Source of the DNA: Madurella fahalii
Lineage: Eukaryota > Ascomycota > Sordariomycetes > Sordariales
Reading direction: 5' to 3'
DNA: 64,000 bases
NCBI GenBank assembly: GCA_029876055.1
Contig: CM056875.1
Span: forward strand, 6,783,001-6,847,000
This document shows, one piece after another, positions 46,453 through 56,615 of the stretch. A model generated the notes under the pieces. That model saw only the letters and a list, made by a program, of their open reading frames with translations, was not told the DNA's origin and searched no databases. The translations under genes and the position numbers were made by a program. Position 1 is the first letter of the stretch, and every line of letters starts with the position of its first letter.

Positions 46453-48030
46453 ATGACACCAGTTACTACTACCAATACGACGGCGGCGGCAACACCCCGG
46501 CGACAATCATGCGACCGCTGCCATGGGCAAAAGCTCCGGTGCACACGCCCAGATAACGCCAGGACGGGCGCCTGCGATAGATGCCTCCGCAAGGGGGCCC
46601 AGTGTGCCTACAGTTCCAGCTTGCCCAAGGGCCGCCCCTCTCTCTACCGCTTGAGCGAAGTGTCTGCGGGGGCCAAAAGTTCTGGGAAGTCGTCGAGTGC
46701 GTCCCCAACCCCTCCAGCAACAACTCCCCCCGCAGCCGAGAAGACGGCCGGCCCCCCAGTCTTCCCCATCACGCCCATCACGCCAGCGCCACGGGATGCC
46801 AAAACTGGTGCGGCTGCTGATGGGGACACCGATCGAGATGGCGACGTGGATATGGACCTGCAGGATGGTGCTTTCGTCTGGCCCGGACCCGTAGATGCCT
46901 TTGCAGATTTCTGGGGCTCGTGGTGGCCGGAAGACGCCAATCATCATATTCTAGAGAGCATGCCGGCCATGACTCCAGGTTCGATGTTTAATCTGGACCC
47001 GGCAAATGAAACGCAACCTTTGGCCAATTTGGAATTCGCAGCCCCTTTCCTTGGGAGTCCGGAAAGCGTTATAAAAGAGACGAGTAGTTGTGCTGGCCAA
47101 GGTCGTGCTTACCAAGACGGCGTCATCATTGACAGCAATCTCGGCGAAAAGAAAATCTGCACGAGCAGCAGCAACACGGGCGGCCGTCTTGTCTTTACAG
47201 CGGACAAAAATGGGGTCGACCTCAGCATTGCACATCTATCCCGACTTAGCACGCGGCTATCGACACTGCTTGGTTCCTCGAGGCGCTTCCTAGCGGAAGC
47301 ACTAGATCCGTCGGATAAACCCAAGAACAAAGACCCGACACTGCAGGTCCAGCTTGGCATCGAGGCTGTCTTTAAGTCGATCAACGCCTGGCTCGTCAAC
47401 GGATCCACCAATAACGATATGAGCGCAGCCTTGAGTCTTGAGGCGGGCCCGACGGACGGGTTCGATTTGTTGCATCACGTCTTCTCGGCATCCAACCATT
47501 TGCTCGAGATTCTGCGTCACATCCGCGTCAACGTAGTATCCAACACACCAAGCCCGACCACACCACCCTTCCCCTCTCCGCCAGCTTCCAGCCTTAGTAT
47601 CGAGACCACGACAACAACGCCAACGTCGTCGACCGATGGGAACCTCCCCTCGACCTCTGTGGTTCACCACTTGGTGCTCGTCTGCATGACGCTGCTTCTC
47701 AACATGTACCTGGCCATTCTCATAGCACTCCAGCGCAGCGCCGACGCCATGAACATGTCGCGGCGCGAACGTGCCGTGGTTTTCAGCGAGCCTAACGATC
47801 ACATGGACGCCTCCTCGCGGGTACACTTGCAGCTCGTCTCTGTCGTGCAGCTGTGTTCGTACTTCATCAAGCGGCAGAGCCAGATTTTGGATATGAGCGG
47901 CCGAGGGCCGGCACGAGAGAATGACCGCCGCCAGGCCGTCACAGTACCGTCGGATGCCATGACCGACCTGATGGCCGAGGTGGAACAACGTTTGACGCGG
48001 CTTCAAGAGAGCCTTTATATGCCTACTTGA
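46453..48030 (+). CDS. AflR-like Zn2Cys6 transcription factor, probable cluster regulator
   Basis: Nuclear zinc-cluster activator. The binuclear cluster is CDRCHGQKLRCTRPDNARTG onward, with six Cys in the spacing C-x2-C-x6-C-x10-C-x2-C-x6-C (residues about 20-47). It is followed by a basic linker (KGRPSLYRLSEVS) as in the aflatoxin regulator family. The long C-terminal half has AflR-domain features: VFSASNHLLEILRHIRVNVV, then an MTLLLNMYLAILIALQRSAD helix and LVSVVQLCSYFIKRQSQI. It is a single exon of 525 residues from the ATG at 46453; an in-frame ATG at 46426 would add nine. Position among the biosynthetic genes makes it the best candidate for pathway control, possibly through the TCGGC sites noted upstream of several genes. 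Confidence 0.93.
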   Translation: MTPVTTTNTTAAATPRRQSCDRCHGQKLRCTRPDNARTGACDRCLRKGAQCAYSSSLPKGRPSLYRLSEVSAGAKSSGKSSSASPTPPATTPPAAEKTAGPPVFPITPITPAPRDAKTGAAADGDTDRDGDVDMDLQDGAFVWPGPVDAFADFWGSWWPEDANHHILESMPAMTPGSMFNLDPANETQPLANLEFAAPFLGSPESVIKETSSCAGQGRAYQDGVIIDSNLGEKKICTSSSNTGGRLVFTADKNGVDLSIAHLSRLSTRLSTLLGSSRRFLAEALDPSDKPKNKDPTLQVQLGIEAVFKSINAWLVNGSTNNDMSAALSLEAGPTDGFDLLHHVFSASNHLLEILRHIRVNVVSNTPSPTTPPFPSPPASSLSIETTTTTPTSSTDGNLPSTSVVHHLVLVCMTLLLNMYLAILIALQRSADAMNMSRRERAVVFSEPNDHMDASSRVHLQLVSVVQLCSYFIKRQSQILDMSGRGPARENDRRQAVTVPSDAMTDLMAEVEQRLTRLQESLYMPT

Positions 48031-50146
48031 TCCGGCATTACTACTAGATTTCAAATCAATCAAACTCTACGTGATTTCTGTCGTTGATACACTGCCGCGT
48101 TTGGATTTCGAATGAACATGGTGAAACGTCGGTATGGCCGGCTAGGAGGTACGGTGTACCGTACGGTACTATCTGCTACAACGTGAGATATTAGACGCAC
48201 AACAAAGGGACCGGCGAGCCTTCCCGACCTCCATCTACGTCCCGGCGCACCTACCCATGTACCTGCCTCGCCTCCGTTAGCAGGAAGTCGGGAACTCAAT
48301 GCGGACATGTCCTAGAATGCATCTTTGGCCGCTGAACAGGCATCTTACATAAGGTATTCGCCGAGGATTTTGACTGCATGAAGTGGGTCCGCGATCATCG
48401 CCTCCTGCCCGGAGGCTTACTCCGACGGGAATACGACAGCGGAAATACGGCGGCGGGATCGGATTTGATTCGGGCGCGACCACACCATACTCCTGCACGC
48501 GGCTGCTGGGACTGGGGTCCAGATGGCTGTTTCTCTACCGTGACATTGCACTATCCCAGGACAGACGGGCATTGCGAGCCCCCGATCTTCATTCGGCCCT
48601 TCGCGTGCGCGCCCCGAAACCGCCGGTACAAGTATGCAGCTATGCTAGGCTGCCTTACCATTTACACGTGGACGGATTATTCACCGTGGCTTCCGTCGCA
48701 CAGCCCGCGCCACGAGGGATAACTTCTCGGCTTAAAATCGACATCTCGCCCGTTGCGGACTAGGCTAAGGCCACAGCCACAGCCCTTGTCATCTCAGGTT
48801 TACCAATTGATGCTCTGCGAGCCCCTGGATACGATATACGTCAAAATAAGCTTCCCACGAATCCTAAGCCTCCACATCGCACCCCGCTAACCTTGCTGTT
48901 TCGACCTTGCCCACCGTGGGTTAGCTTGCTGATCTAGCGCGAGATCTTCGACAGGGGTGCCGGTTCGCACGCTGAGGGTACAGAATCTCTATTCCTTGGA
49001 TGACCTAGCGTTCTGGGATTACGAACTCGGGGCTTTTTTTGGGCCGGGTGGAAGATGTGGAGGGACCGGCGAACGATGGGGGCCGCCACTCCTCACGGGG
49101 CGGAACAAAACGGCCATGACCCTTGGCCGAAGACCACCGCCAGAGTCCCAGAACGTCGGCGGACCCCGGTCGCTCATCAGAAAAAGAACCGTGGTCAGAT
49201 CCAAAATCAGAGTAAGCACCTTAACTACCTACCTTTTAGGAGATAGGTTTGTGGAGGTCCAGGGTCGTTTGTAACTTACACGTCACATATGTTACGTTAC
49301 ACGATGGGATTTATAATATGCACACTTCGGAAATCTGCCAATAGCACTCTGTATCTTCCCCGCCATTTTCTAAAGCCACACCACGGGAATAGATTTTCTC
49401 TCGACGACGAGGCAGTGTGTTTTAGCTCTGTGATGAGTCAATGAAAAGGGGCAGACGGAAAAGGTAGAGCAGCACGCGCGTCCGCCGCCCCGCACTCGTC
49501 TAGCCGGGCCGCTGTGCTCTATCAGTTTCTACACGACCTTCCCTTTTTTTTTCCCTTTTAGTGACGCTCCATGAGAAACGAGCAGGCAATTCGACCCGAA
49601 ACGCCTGTCAAGAGCACGCTGACGACAGTCAGACCCACCTGGGCCAGTAAATTCCATTCCTCGGCATAACCAATCACACCGAATCCTACGCGTTGCGGGG
49701 ACTCGAGACTTAGCAATAATTATCTGTTGTCCATGCTGGTTTTCCTTTGCCAACAGATCCACGGCAGATACACCTGAAAGGAAAGCATAAACCGCGACAT
49801 AATTTTCAGTTGTGATGCCAGGTGAGAGAGGGGAGAGTTCGGTGTATTTTGTGTATGCTGGCCAAAAAGAGGACAGAAAAAAAAATGCCCGATGCCAAGA
49901 CCGATAAATGTCAGCATAACAAGGAAAATTCCTTACAAAGCGACTTTTAAGTAGATAACCTCGTTTTGCTACACATATCACTTACAACACGTAGTTATAG
50001 AATTATCGCGAATACATACCTTTAGTTGACCGCGGCGCGGGACCGATAACCATCCTGGACCGCTCCTTAGAGTCCAAAGGTTTACTTCAAGCCTGTCACA
50101 GACTTCGTTGGTAAATCTGCAGTTCACGGACAAGGACGCCAACACC
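48031..50146. other. Two-kilobase intergenic region
   Basis: Between the regulator and the O-methyltransferase. Frames of up to 150 codons (48378-48763 plus, 49529-49981 minus) lack family features or splice logic. TCGGC occurs about six times in 2.1 kb, near background. Nothing else recognised. Confidence 0.5.
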
Positions 50147-51281
50147 ATGGCATCCACCCTTCCTGATGCAGCCCTCATCGCCGAGGCAGAACAACTGGTC
50201 TTGGACCTAAAGACACATAACGGCTCTCCCGCCGACCAAACAAAGGCCGTGCGACGGCTAGACAAGCTCCGATGCCTCCTCCACAAGGGTCCAGATGCCT
50301 TGATGTTCCATGCGTATCCGGTATAGCGCCGCCCTTGCAGGACTGGATTTCTAGGACCTGAAAACTGACGCCGCATAGTTCCAAGTCCTCCCCGCGCTGA
50401 ACGTACTGTCTGACTTTGGCGTGTTCGATGCGGTCCCCCTCGAAGGGAGTATCTCCATCGAGGAGCTTGCGGCGTCGGTCAAACTCGACGCTACGATCCT
50501 GAGTGCGCAAAACGGGCCCCAAATTACTTGCCAGGAGGGCTTACACAGGCATCCTAGACCGCTTCCTCCGCATTGTACTAACCCAGGGGATCTTTAACGA
50601 GAAGGCACTCGGTGTCTACGAACACACGCCTGCGTCGGCGATCTTTCGCACAGATCACGCCGCTAGCTTCTTCCGGTTGGGGTAAGTATCGGGGGAGAAA
50701 AAAAAAAAAAGAAAAAAAGAAAGAAAGAAAGAAACCGGCCCGGAACACATGAGAGTATGGCTAAGCGGGTTTCTAGGACGATGCAGTTCGCCAACTGGTG
50801 GAAGGTCTCCGACTATCTCAAGTGCCACTCGGCCGAGGACGCGCAGGACGCCACCCGAGTGCCCTTTGTCTGGGCAGAGGGCAAAGAGGGCAAGACGTAC
50901 TTCGAGGCGCTCGAGGAGGACCCGGTCAAGGCCGAGGCGTGGCACAAGGGCATGATCATGATCGAGACGACGCAACCCATCGGCGGCATGTTCCCGTTCC
51001 GGTCCATGCAGGCGGCCGTCGAGGCCGAGCCGCACCGGCCTTTCGTCGTGGACGTCGGCGGCGGCCGGGGCAACGCGCTCGTGGCCATCATGAAGGAGTG
51101 CGGCGGCGGCAGCTTCGGTGCCAAGATGGTCCTGCAGGACCTGGCCGAGGTTGTCGAGGGCAAGGATCCCGTGCGGATTGATGGGGTGGAGACCATGCCG
51201 CATAACTTTTACGATGCGCAGCCCGTTAAGAGTAAGTTTGGCCACACGTTCCCCCCACCCCCGGAACCAACCCCGTGCTAG

Positions 51282-51322
<41 letters not shown>

Positions 51323-51670
51323 TGCTGACGGGGTGCATTCTGATTAGACGCGCATATCTATTACCTCCGCAACGTGCTGCATAACCACTATGACGACCGG
51401 AGCCGGAAAATTCTACGGCGTGTCGTGGACGCCATGGCCCCGACTTCGCGCGTGCTGATTGGGGAGATGATCCTGCCTGCGACTGCTGCCCCTGGATCGG
51501 ACCCGTTTCCGTTCTTCATGGATCTGAATATGTTCATGGAAGGCGGGGTTGAGCGCAACGAGGAGCAGTGGCACAAGCTGCTTGGCGATGCCGGCCTCAA
51601 GATTGAGAAGATCTGGAGGCTGCCCGACAATCCTGTCCAATGCACTATCGAGGCCAAGTTGAGGGATTGA
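50147..51670 (+). CDS. SAM-dependent O-methyltransferase (Methyltransf_2 family)
   Basis: Transfers a methyl group from S-adenosylmethionine to a hydroxyl of a small molecule, in the cytosol. Exons 50147-50320, 50379-50502, 50549-50681, 50777-51231 and 51348-51670 give 402 residues, normal for the family. The N-terminal part is a dimerisation/winged-helix region (VLSDFGVFDAVPL, then SISIEELAASVKLD). SAM motif I is FVVDVGGGRGNALVAI, and the catalytic His is in LRNVLHNH. The C-terminal region carries GEMILPATAAPGS and FFMDLNMFMEGG. Introns 3 and 4 contain a purine tract and a GT repeat (separate entries). It lies 2.1 kb beyond the zinc-cluster regulator in the same direction and is a plausible member of the PKS-NRPS cluster. 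Confidence 0.92.
50691..50734. repeat. Purine tract in O-methyltransferase intron 3
   Basis: A continuous run of A with interspersed G, ending in four GAAA units, lying wholly inside the 95-bp third intron. Confidence 0.9.
51284..51319. repeat. (GT)18 microsatellite in O-methyltransferase intron 4
   Basis: Perfect dinucleotide repeat of 36 bp inside the fourth intron. Likely polymorphic between strains; it does not disturb the splice sites at either end. Confidence 0.95.
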
Positions 51671-51932
51671 GGATCCCGTCCTCTTCATGTTGGTTTGAGT
51701 CACGGTGAGGATTGATTTCTCCGGGCGCATTTTATTTTATCCGAGGTAAACTGGCTCGTGCGCGCGTAGCTGTGTGCGGTACAGTAAGGTGCGTAGCTTA
51801 GCAAATAGTACCTCAGGTTCAGGGAGCAAGGCTCCCATTGAAAACCGACATCGGCTGCGCGACCTGAATAGTATCTTACTTGAATCAATCAAGAATCTAA
51901 GGCAAAAATATCACGACGTATCGATTTGAGAC

Positions 51933-52871
51933 ATGGAATCCAACCGTTCCTCTGGTAGTGCGGCTCTAACCGCCCTGTCAATAGCCGAGCTCCTCACTCT
52001 CATTCTGCGCCACGTCGATGTCCGCACCCTCTTGTTCGCCCAGCGAGTGAATCGCACATTTCGTGCAGTCATCTCAGGTTCATTGGTTCTGCAACGCAAA
52101 CTGTTCTTCCAACCCAGGCTGCTGCAGCGGGCTGCGATTGATGAAATGACGGCGAGTGAAAAAGAGAACACAGCCCAGCTGGTCACGTACGACGACGAAT
52201 CGCGCCACGAACCGCGATATGTACGCCACGTGCGGCTCAACCCTCTGCTTGTGCGATCGTTTCCGAACTTCTTCCCCAAGAGCGACGTGGGCGGTAGACG
52301 CGAGGACTTTACCCGCCTTGACTGGGGCCGCAACGCCGAGCGCGCAGCCGCCTATGCGTGGCCGGCGGCGAGCTGGCGGCGCATGCTCCTCTCTGATCCG
52401 GTACCCGCGAACGCAGAGCTAGCTTGGACCACCTCGTACATGAGAGGCCACGATACATACCGCGTCGATCTCCAGCAAGATGGGCAAGAAGGTGTCAGGA
52501 TGGGGCTGCTCTACGACCTGGTCCAGGAGCTTGTGATCGAAAAGGGCCGGCATCATAACGGCAGGTTCGCCGTTAGCTGGCCGTTAGCCAAGCCTTATAC
52601 AGAAACAGAGCAGCTGCGCGAGCGGGTGGACTGGGAGCATCGTATTGTCGCAATCGAGGGCGAGCAGTTTGACCTGGAAGTCGGCGTCAATCACGTGCAC
52701 TCGTGTGTCGATCATTATGACGACTACATCTACCTTCCTGGAAGTGACGTGGTTTTGCCAGTTTATCACGAGCGGGACATGGCGATATTTCGGAGCGAAG
52801 CATCAGATGTTGCAAACATTGACTCCGTCGAGAAGGAACATATGGTATATGGCATCGGGAGTCTTATTTAG
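51933..52871 (+). CDS. F-box-like protein
   Basis: Single exon of 312 residues. Residues 13-50 fit a fungal F-box: ALSIAELLTLILRHVDVRTL, then LLFAQRVNRTFRAVISGS. This would bind Skp1 and recruit a target to an SCF ubiquitin ligase. The rest lacks WD40 or leucine-rich repeats and has a charged middle plus a Trp-rich LRRVDWEH-like segment. Such 'stand-alone' F-box proteins are expanded in filamentous fungi and mostly uncharacterised. It probably marks the right flank of the core biosynthetic block. No specific target can be inferred. Confidence 0.75.
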   Translation: MESNRSSGSAALTALSIAELLTLILRHVDVRTLLFAQRVNRTFRAVISGSLVLQRKLFFQPRLLQRAAIDEMTASEKENTAQLVTYDDESRHEPRYVRHVRLNPLLVRSFPNFFPKSDVGGRREDFTRLDWGRNAERAAAYAWPAASWRRMLLSDPVPANAELAWTTSYMRGHDTYRVDLQQDGQEGVRMGLLYDLVQELVIEKGRHHNGRFAVSWPLAKPYTETEQLRERVDWEHRIVAIEGEQFDLEVGVNHVHSCVDHYDDYIYLPGSDVVLPVYHERDMAIFRSEASDVANIDSVEKEHMVYGIGSLI

Positions 52872-53578
52872 ATGAGGCATACCATTTCTCAACCGGTAAT
52901 TACAGCTTTCGCCTTAGCGTTATATTTTCTTTCCCTAGACATCAGTCGAGGCCCCCCAGGGCCCCCACAGTAGCTAATTATTTTCGCGCCAACTTACTCA
53001 CTAACCTCAACCGCTTCGGATGCGGGATGGATACTACCTTACGGAAGAGGGATCGATGGTAAGTATTGTGGCGGTTTGTCGGGTGGATCGCCGGGCCGAG
53101 GAAGACGCGGATGCCGGGTAAGACGCCCGGGGTCGCGAGCGGTGTTTGCCACCTTGCGGGGACATTCTTGGCGATCTACCTTCACCGGCACCTTCACCCA
53201 GAGTGCTCCCACTGGTCTTAAGATATTACGGTGGGGCGTTAGTCCAATACAGACAATTTTGGTGGACTGCCTAATGCTTGGCATACACACAATTCAATGG
53301 TTCTTATGTAAACAAGAGCATCGTGTTGTGGCTAGGTCCGGGCTCCAATGGTGATTATGAGTCAGACAGTCGACTGCCCGGCGAGGATCGCCTGTCGCCT
53401 TTCTCACATTAAGGCCGACCCGCAGTGACGATTCTACAAAAAAAAAGTGTATATATTCGCTCCCGTCTTCTCTCTGGCCCGTGAACTGGAGTCATAGAAT
53501 CTTCAACCTCAAGGCACCGAACAGGCATCATTTCCTACAAGAAACTGTTTCACCGAACTTTTCGAGCTGCACCCATCC
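52872..53578. other. Intergenic region
   Basis: Spacer between the F-box gene and the Rei1-like gene. A short frame at 53076-53354 shows no domain. A TATATA-containing stretch near 53450 may be the core promoter of the downstream gene. Confidence 0.5.
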
Positions 53579-53623
53579 ATGCTCAATCAACAATCGCCTA
53601 CGAACAACCATAGCAGGTTCACG

Positions 53624-54813
53624 ATGGAGTTCTCACGGCCATCCAGCACAGCTTCTCAGCAACCTACCTCCGGCTTCCCCTCCAAGTATTGCAATACTTG
53701 TGCCGCCGGGATGGAGAGTGCTGACCACCTGCGCGCCCACGCCAAAACCGAATGGCAGTAAGTCACACATCAAAGCTCTTAATAAGAAAATCCGGGTTAA
53801 CGAATATTCCCAGCCTCCAAAATCTCAAACGCAGGGTATCCGGCTTGGAACCCCTAGACGCCGAATCGGCAGCAACACCAGCTGAGTTGGATGCAGGATC
53901 CGAATCGGAGCAGTCCGACATTGAAGACTCGCAGTCGGGTGAGATTTCCTCCACGACAAGTACCTCAGCCGAGTACTACTTGCCACTCGAGGAGGTACCA
54001 GAGTTCAACCCGACAAAGTGTCTCTTCTGTAGCACTACATCTGAGTCCTTCGACGACAACTGGGCCCATATGCAAAAGACCCATGGGCTCCTGATTCCGG
54101 ACGCTGACAATCTTGCTACCGACCTCGAGACGCTGGCTGAGCACCTGCACCTGCTGATCTTCTGGTATAACGAATGCCTCTCTTGCCGCGCTTGGTGGGG
54201 CTCGGCCGAGGCGGTCCAGCACCACATGCTGGCCAAAGGCCACTGCAGACTTGAGGTAGCCGGCTCTGACTCTGAGTTCTCAGATTTCTACGACTTCGAC
54301 TCGGCCAAAAGCGAAGACGGAGACATCGGTGAGCACGCACTACAACTCCAAGACCCAGACGGTACCTTGGCCCGTCTTCCCTCGGGCAAGATTGTCAGCC
54401 ACAGGTCTTCCGCACCTGCCCGCCGACACAGTTTCAGCTTCTCCAACGCTGCACGAGCCCTAGGTGTTTGCAAAGAAGCGCCCCGCGCGACGTTCCGGCC
54501 TGGTTCGGCCCCGAAACATGGCGGGACAGACTTCTCCCCGGGGATGGTCCCCTTCGAAGACGCCCCGCTCACGAGGGAGGAGAAGCGTGGTGACACCCTT
54601 GATAACCTACTGGCTTCGCTAAGGATCACAGATCGAGAGGCATTAGCCCACCTGCCGCCTTCGGAGCAGCGCGCTATACTCATGACGCAGAGAGACCAGG
54701 CGGACAAGGCAAGACGAATAGAGCAGCGGTACCGGAGCCGTCTCGAGATGCTGAACAACAAGACACTCATGAAGCATTTCACCAACGACGTTCCGGGACG
54801 GGCGAACGGCTGA
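53624..54813 (+). CDS. Rei1/ZNF622-like C2H2 protein, cytoplasmic 60S ribosome biogenesis factor
   Basis: Family members act on late cytoplasmic pre-60S particles, helping release and recycle shuttling factors. Exons 53624-53757 and 53814-54813 give 377 residues (392 if the upstream in-frame ATG at 53579 is used). Three zinc fingers are visible: a U1-type CNTCAAGMESADHLRAHAK finger completed by a His across the intron and followed by NLKRRV; CLFCSTTSESFDDNWAHMQ followed by HGLLIPD; and CLSCRAWWGSAEAVQHHMLA followed by KGHC. The C-terminus has the family's QRYRSRLEMLNNKTLMKHF followed by NDVPGRANG. An acidic segment separates the parts. The gene looks intact. Whether it is the housekeeping copy or a second copy beside the cluster cannot be told from this window. 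Confidence 0.88.
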
Positions 54814-56313
54814 ACGGCCCAACGATTCGTTGCTGGCGGCGTAAACACGGCATGGCCTTGCTTGATACGAGTAGCTTCTGATGGTTCACTCCTTGCCTCC
54901 AGAGATGGCGCGGTAATCACATGCAGTAATCAATACAGTCTTGCAGAATTTTTATTTCAGAACTTCGTTCACTCCTTCTTCGATCGTGGTCTGATGGCAA
55001 ATGACTTGTCCCGTGGCTTATGTTCGTTGTACGGGGGGTGAGCAATTACCTGAGGTAGTAGGAACATTCTCCTCTACCGAACAGGTCTCTGACGGATCAA
55101 AATGAGTCATCATGACTTCATACAGAGAACCGAGACCCCTGGCGTAACCACTAGTCGGCCTGGATCAACAAGTCAACATGCATCAGATTGGTCCGGCCCT
55201 GGCGCCAAATTTTCTTCGCGGCTTTGGGCCTGATGGTGTACTCCTTCCCCTATAGGCTGGCCGAATAAACGTGGCGGATCCAGAACTTCCTCAGCTTGAT
55301 GCTTACCTCCCTGATAGCTCCGATACCCGCGCTTATCAGCATGTCTCAGCCAAACGGCCGCTCATATCAGCCCATTTTTTCCCTACCCGAAATACGACGA
55401 GAGGCCCACTAGAGAATGCGGTAGCTGAACGGATGATCCTGTCCCCCAAAACAGCCAAGCCACCCAGTAACGCTTCGCAGATAGCGCCGGTATTACTCTC
55501 TGAGTGCCAGCAGCTACATCCCGCTCGAACCAATCAATTCATAAAGCATTCCTGCGACTGGCCAATCTCGGGAATTGCCTTCAGAGTAAGCTGCAATGAT
55601 ATATCCGGTTACATAAGGTATGATGTGAGATCGTACCGCTCGTGACTCTTCGGCGCTCAGCCTCAATGAACGCTACCAATCTTATTATCTATCACACCAA
55701 TGCCTGCAATCCTTGATTTTATGACGCGGTTATGTGTGTGAGTAACATAGGCAGCCTTGGACTTGAAGCTGAAGTGGGTAAAATAAGCTATCGTGCAGGC
55801 TGTAGTTGATAACCCCGCCATAAGTGCAGTGACCAGGTCTCCCAACGTCTCACAAAGTCCGGTCATCTCGATGCCGGCTCCCTGTCTGTGCAAATCCCAT
55901 TCAAGGACTTGGCGGATGTAACCGGACGTTTCAATTCGTCGCGGTCTTCCCCATCCAGTGGTTACTGTCACTCTTTTTGGCAGATTATCGCTTGAAGGCT
56001 CCGTGGCGCTGTCTTTTGCTGCGCTCCAACCCTATTCGGTACAACGAAGCACTGCAGTCAGTGACATGACAGTTATGTGACACAACATATGAATGGACGG
56101 GCTCGGCATCATGCGGTCAAGGCTGACAGTGTACGCAACAGTATCCGAGGAGTATGCACTTAGCAAGGGTCGGAATTCTCCATCGTCATAGATTCCCAGC
56201 CATGTATTATCCGTAACGTTACAGAATCTCGATAGAGACACCCCCTTTTTCAAGTAACAATACCTAAGTCGTCTTGAAGACTTTGGGTCTAGACATGCCT
56301 AGCTGCCTCGATG
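54814..56313. other. Intergenic region of 1.5 kb
   Basis: No gene supported. A minus-strand frame at 55663-55971 has a hydrophobic stretch but no ATG and no family resemblance. The plus-strand frame at 55271-55645 is not protein-like. Confidence 0.5.
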
Positions 56314-56584
56314 TTATCCGCGATCTGCTTTGATCAGCTCCGCCGCCCTTTCCGCGACTGCATACACGGGAGCCATTGTATGACCCGTCATCTGCATCGG
56401 GATGATTGACGCATCCACCACCCTCACGTTCCGCGTGCCATGAACCCTTACTCGAGAATCGACCACTCCACCGAGCTCTCGCGGCAGCATGGCACACGTA
56501 CCAACAACGTGGATAGCATTTTGAACTGAGTTTTGAGAATGTGTCAGCACGGCTCATGAACTGCCACGATGGCAAGTCCCCTTC

Positions 56585-56615
<31 letters not shown>

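Noticed and set aside
47302..48063. 253-codon minus-strand frame under the regulator gene
   Set aside because: Antisense to the Zn2Cys6 protein; His/Arg-rich shadow.
55663..55971. Minus-strand 102-codon frame with a hydrophobic stretch
   Set aside because: No ATG, no intron linking it to another exon and no resemblance to a family I know.
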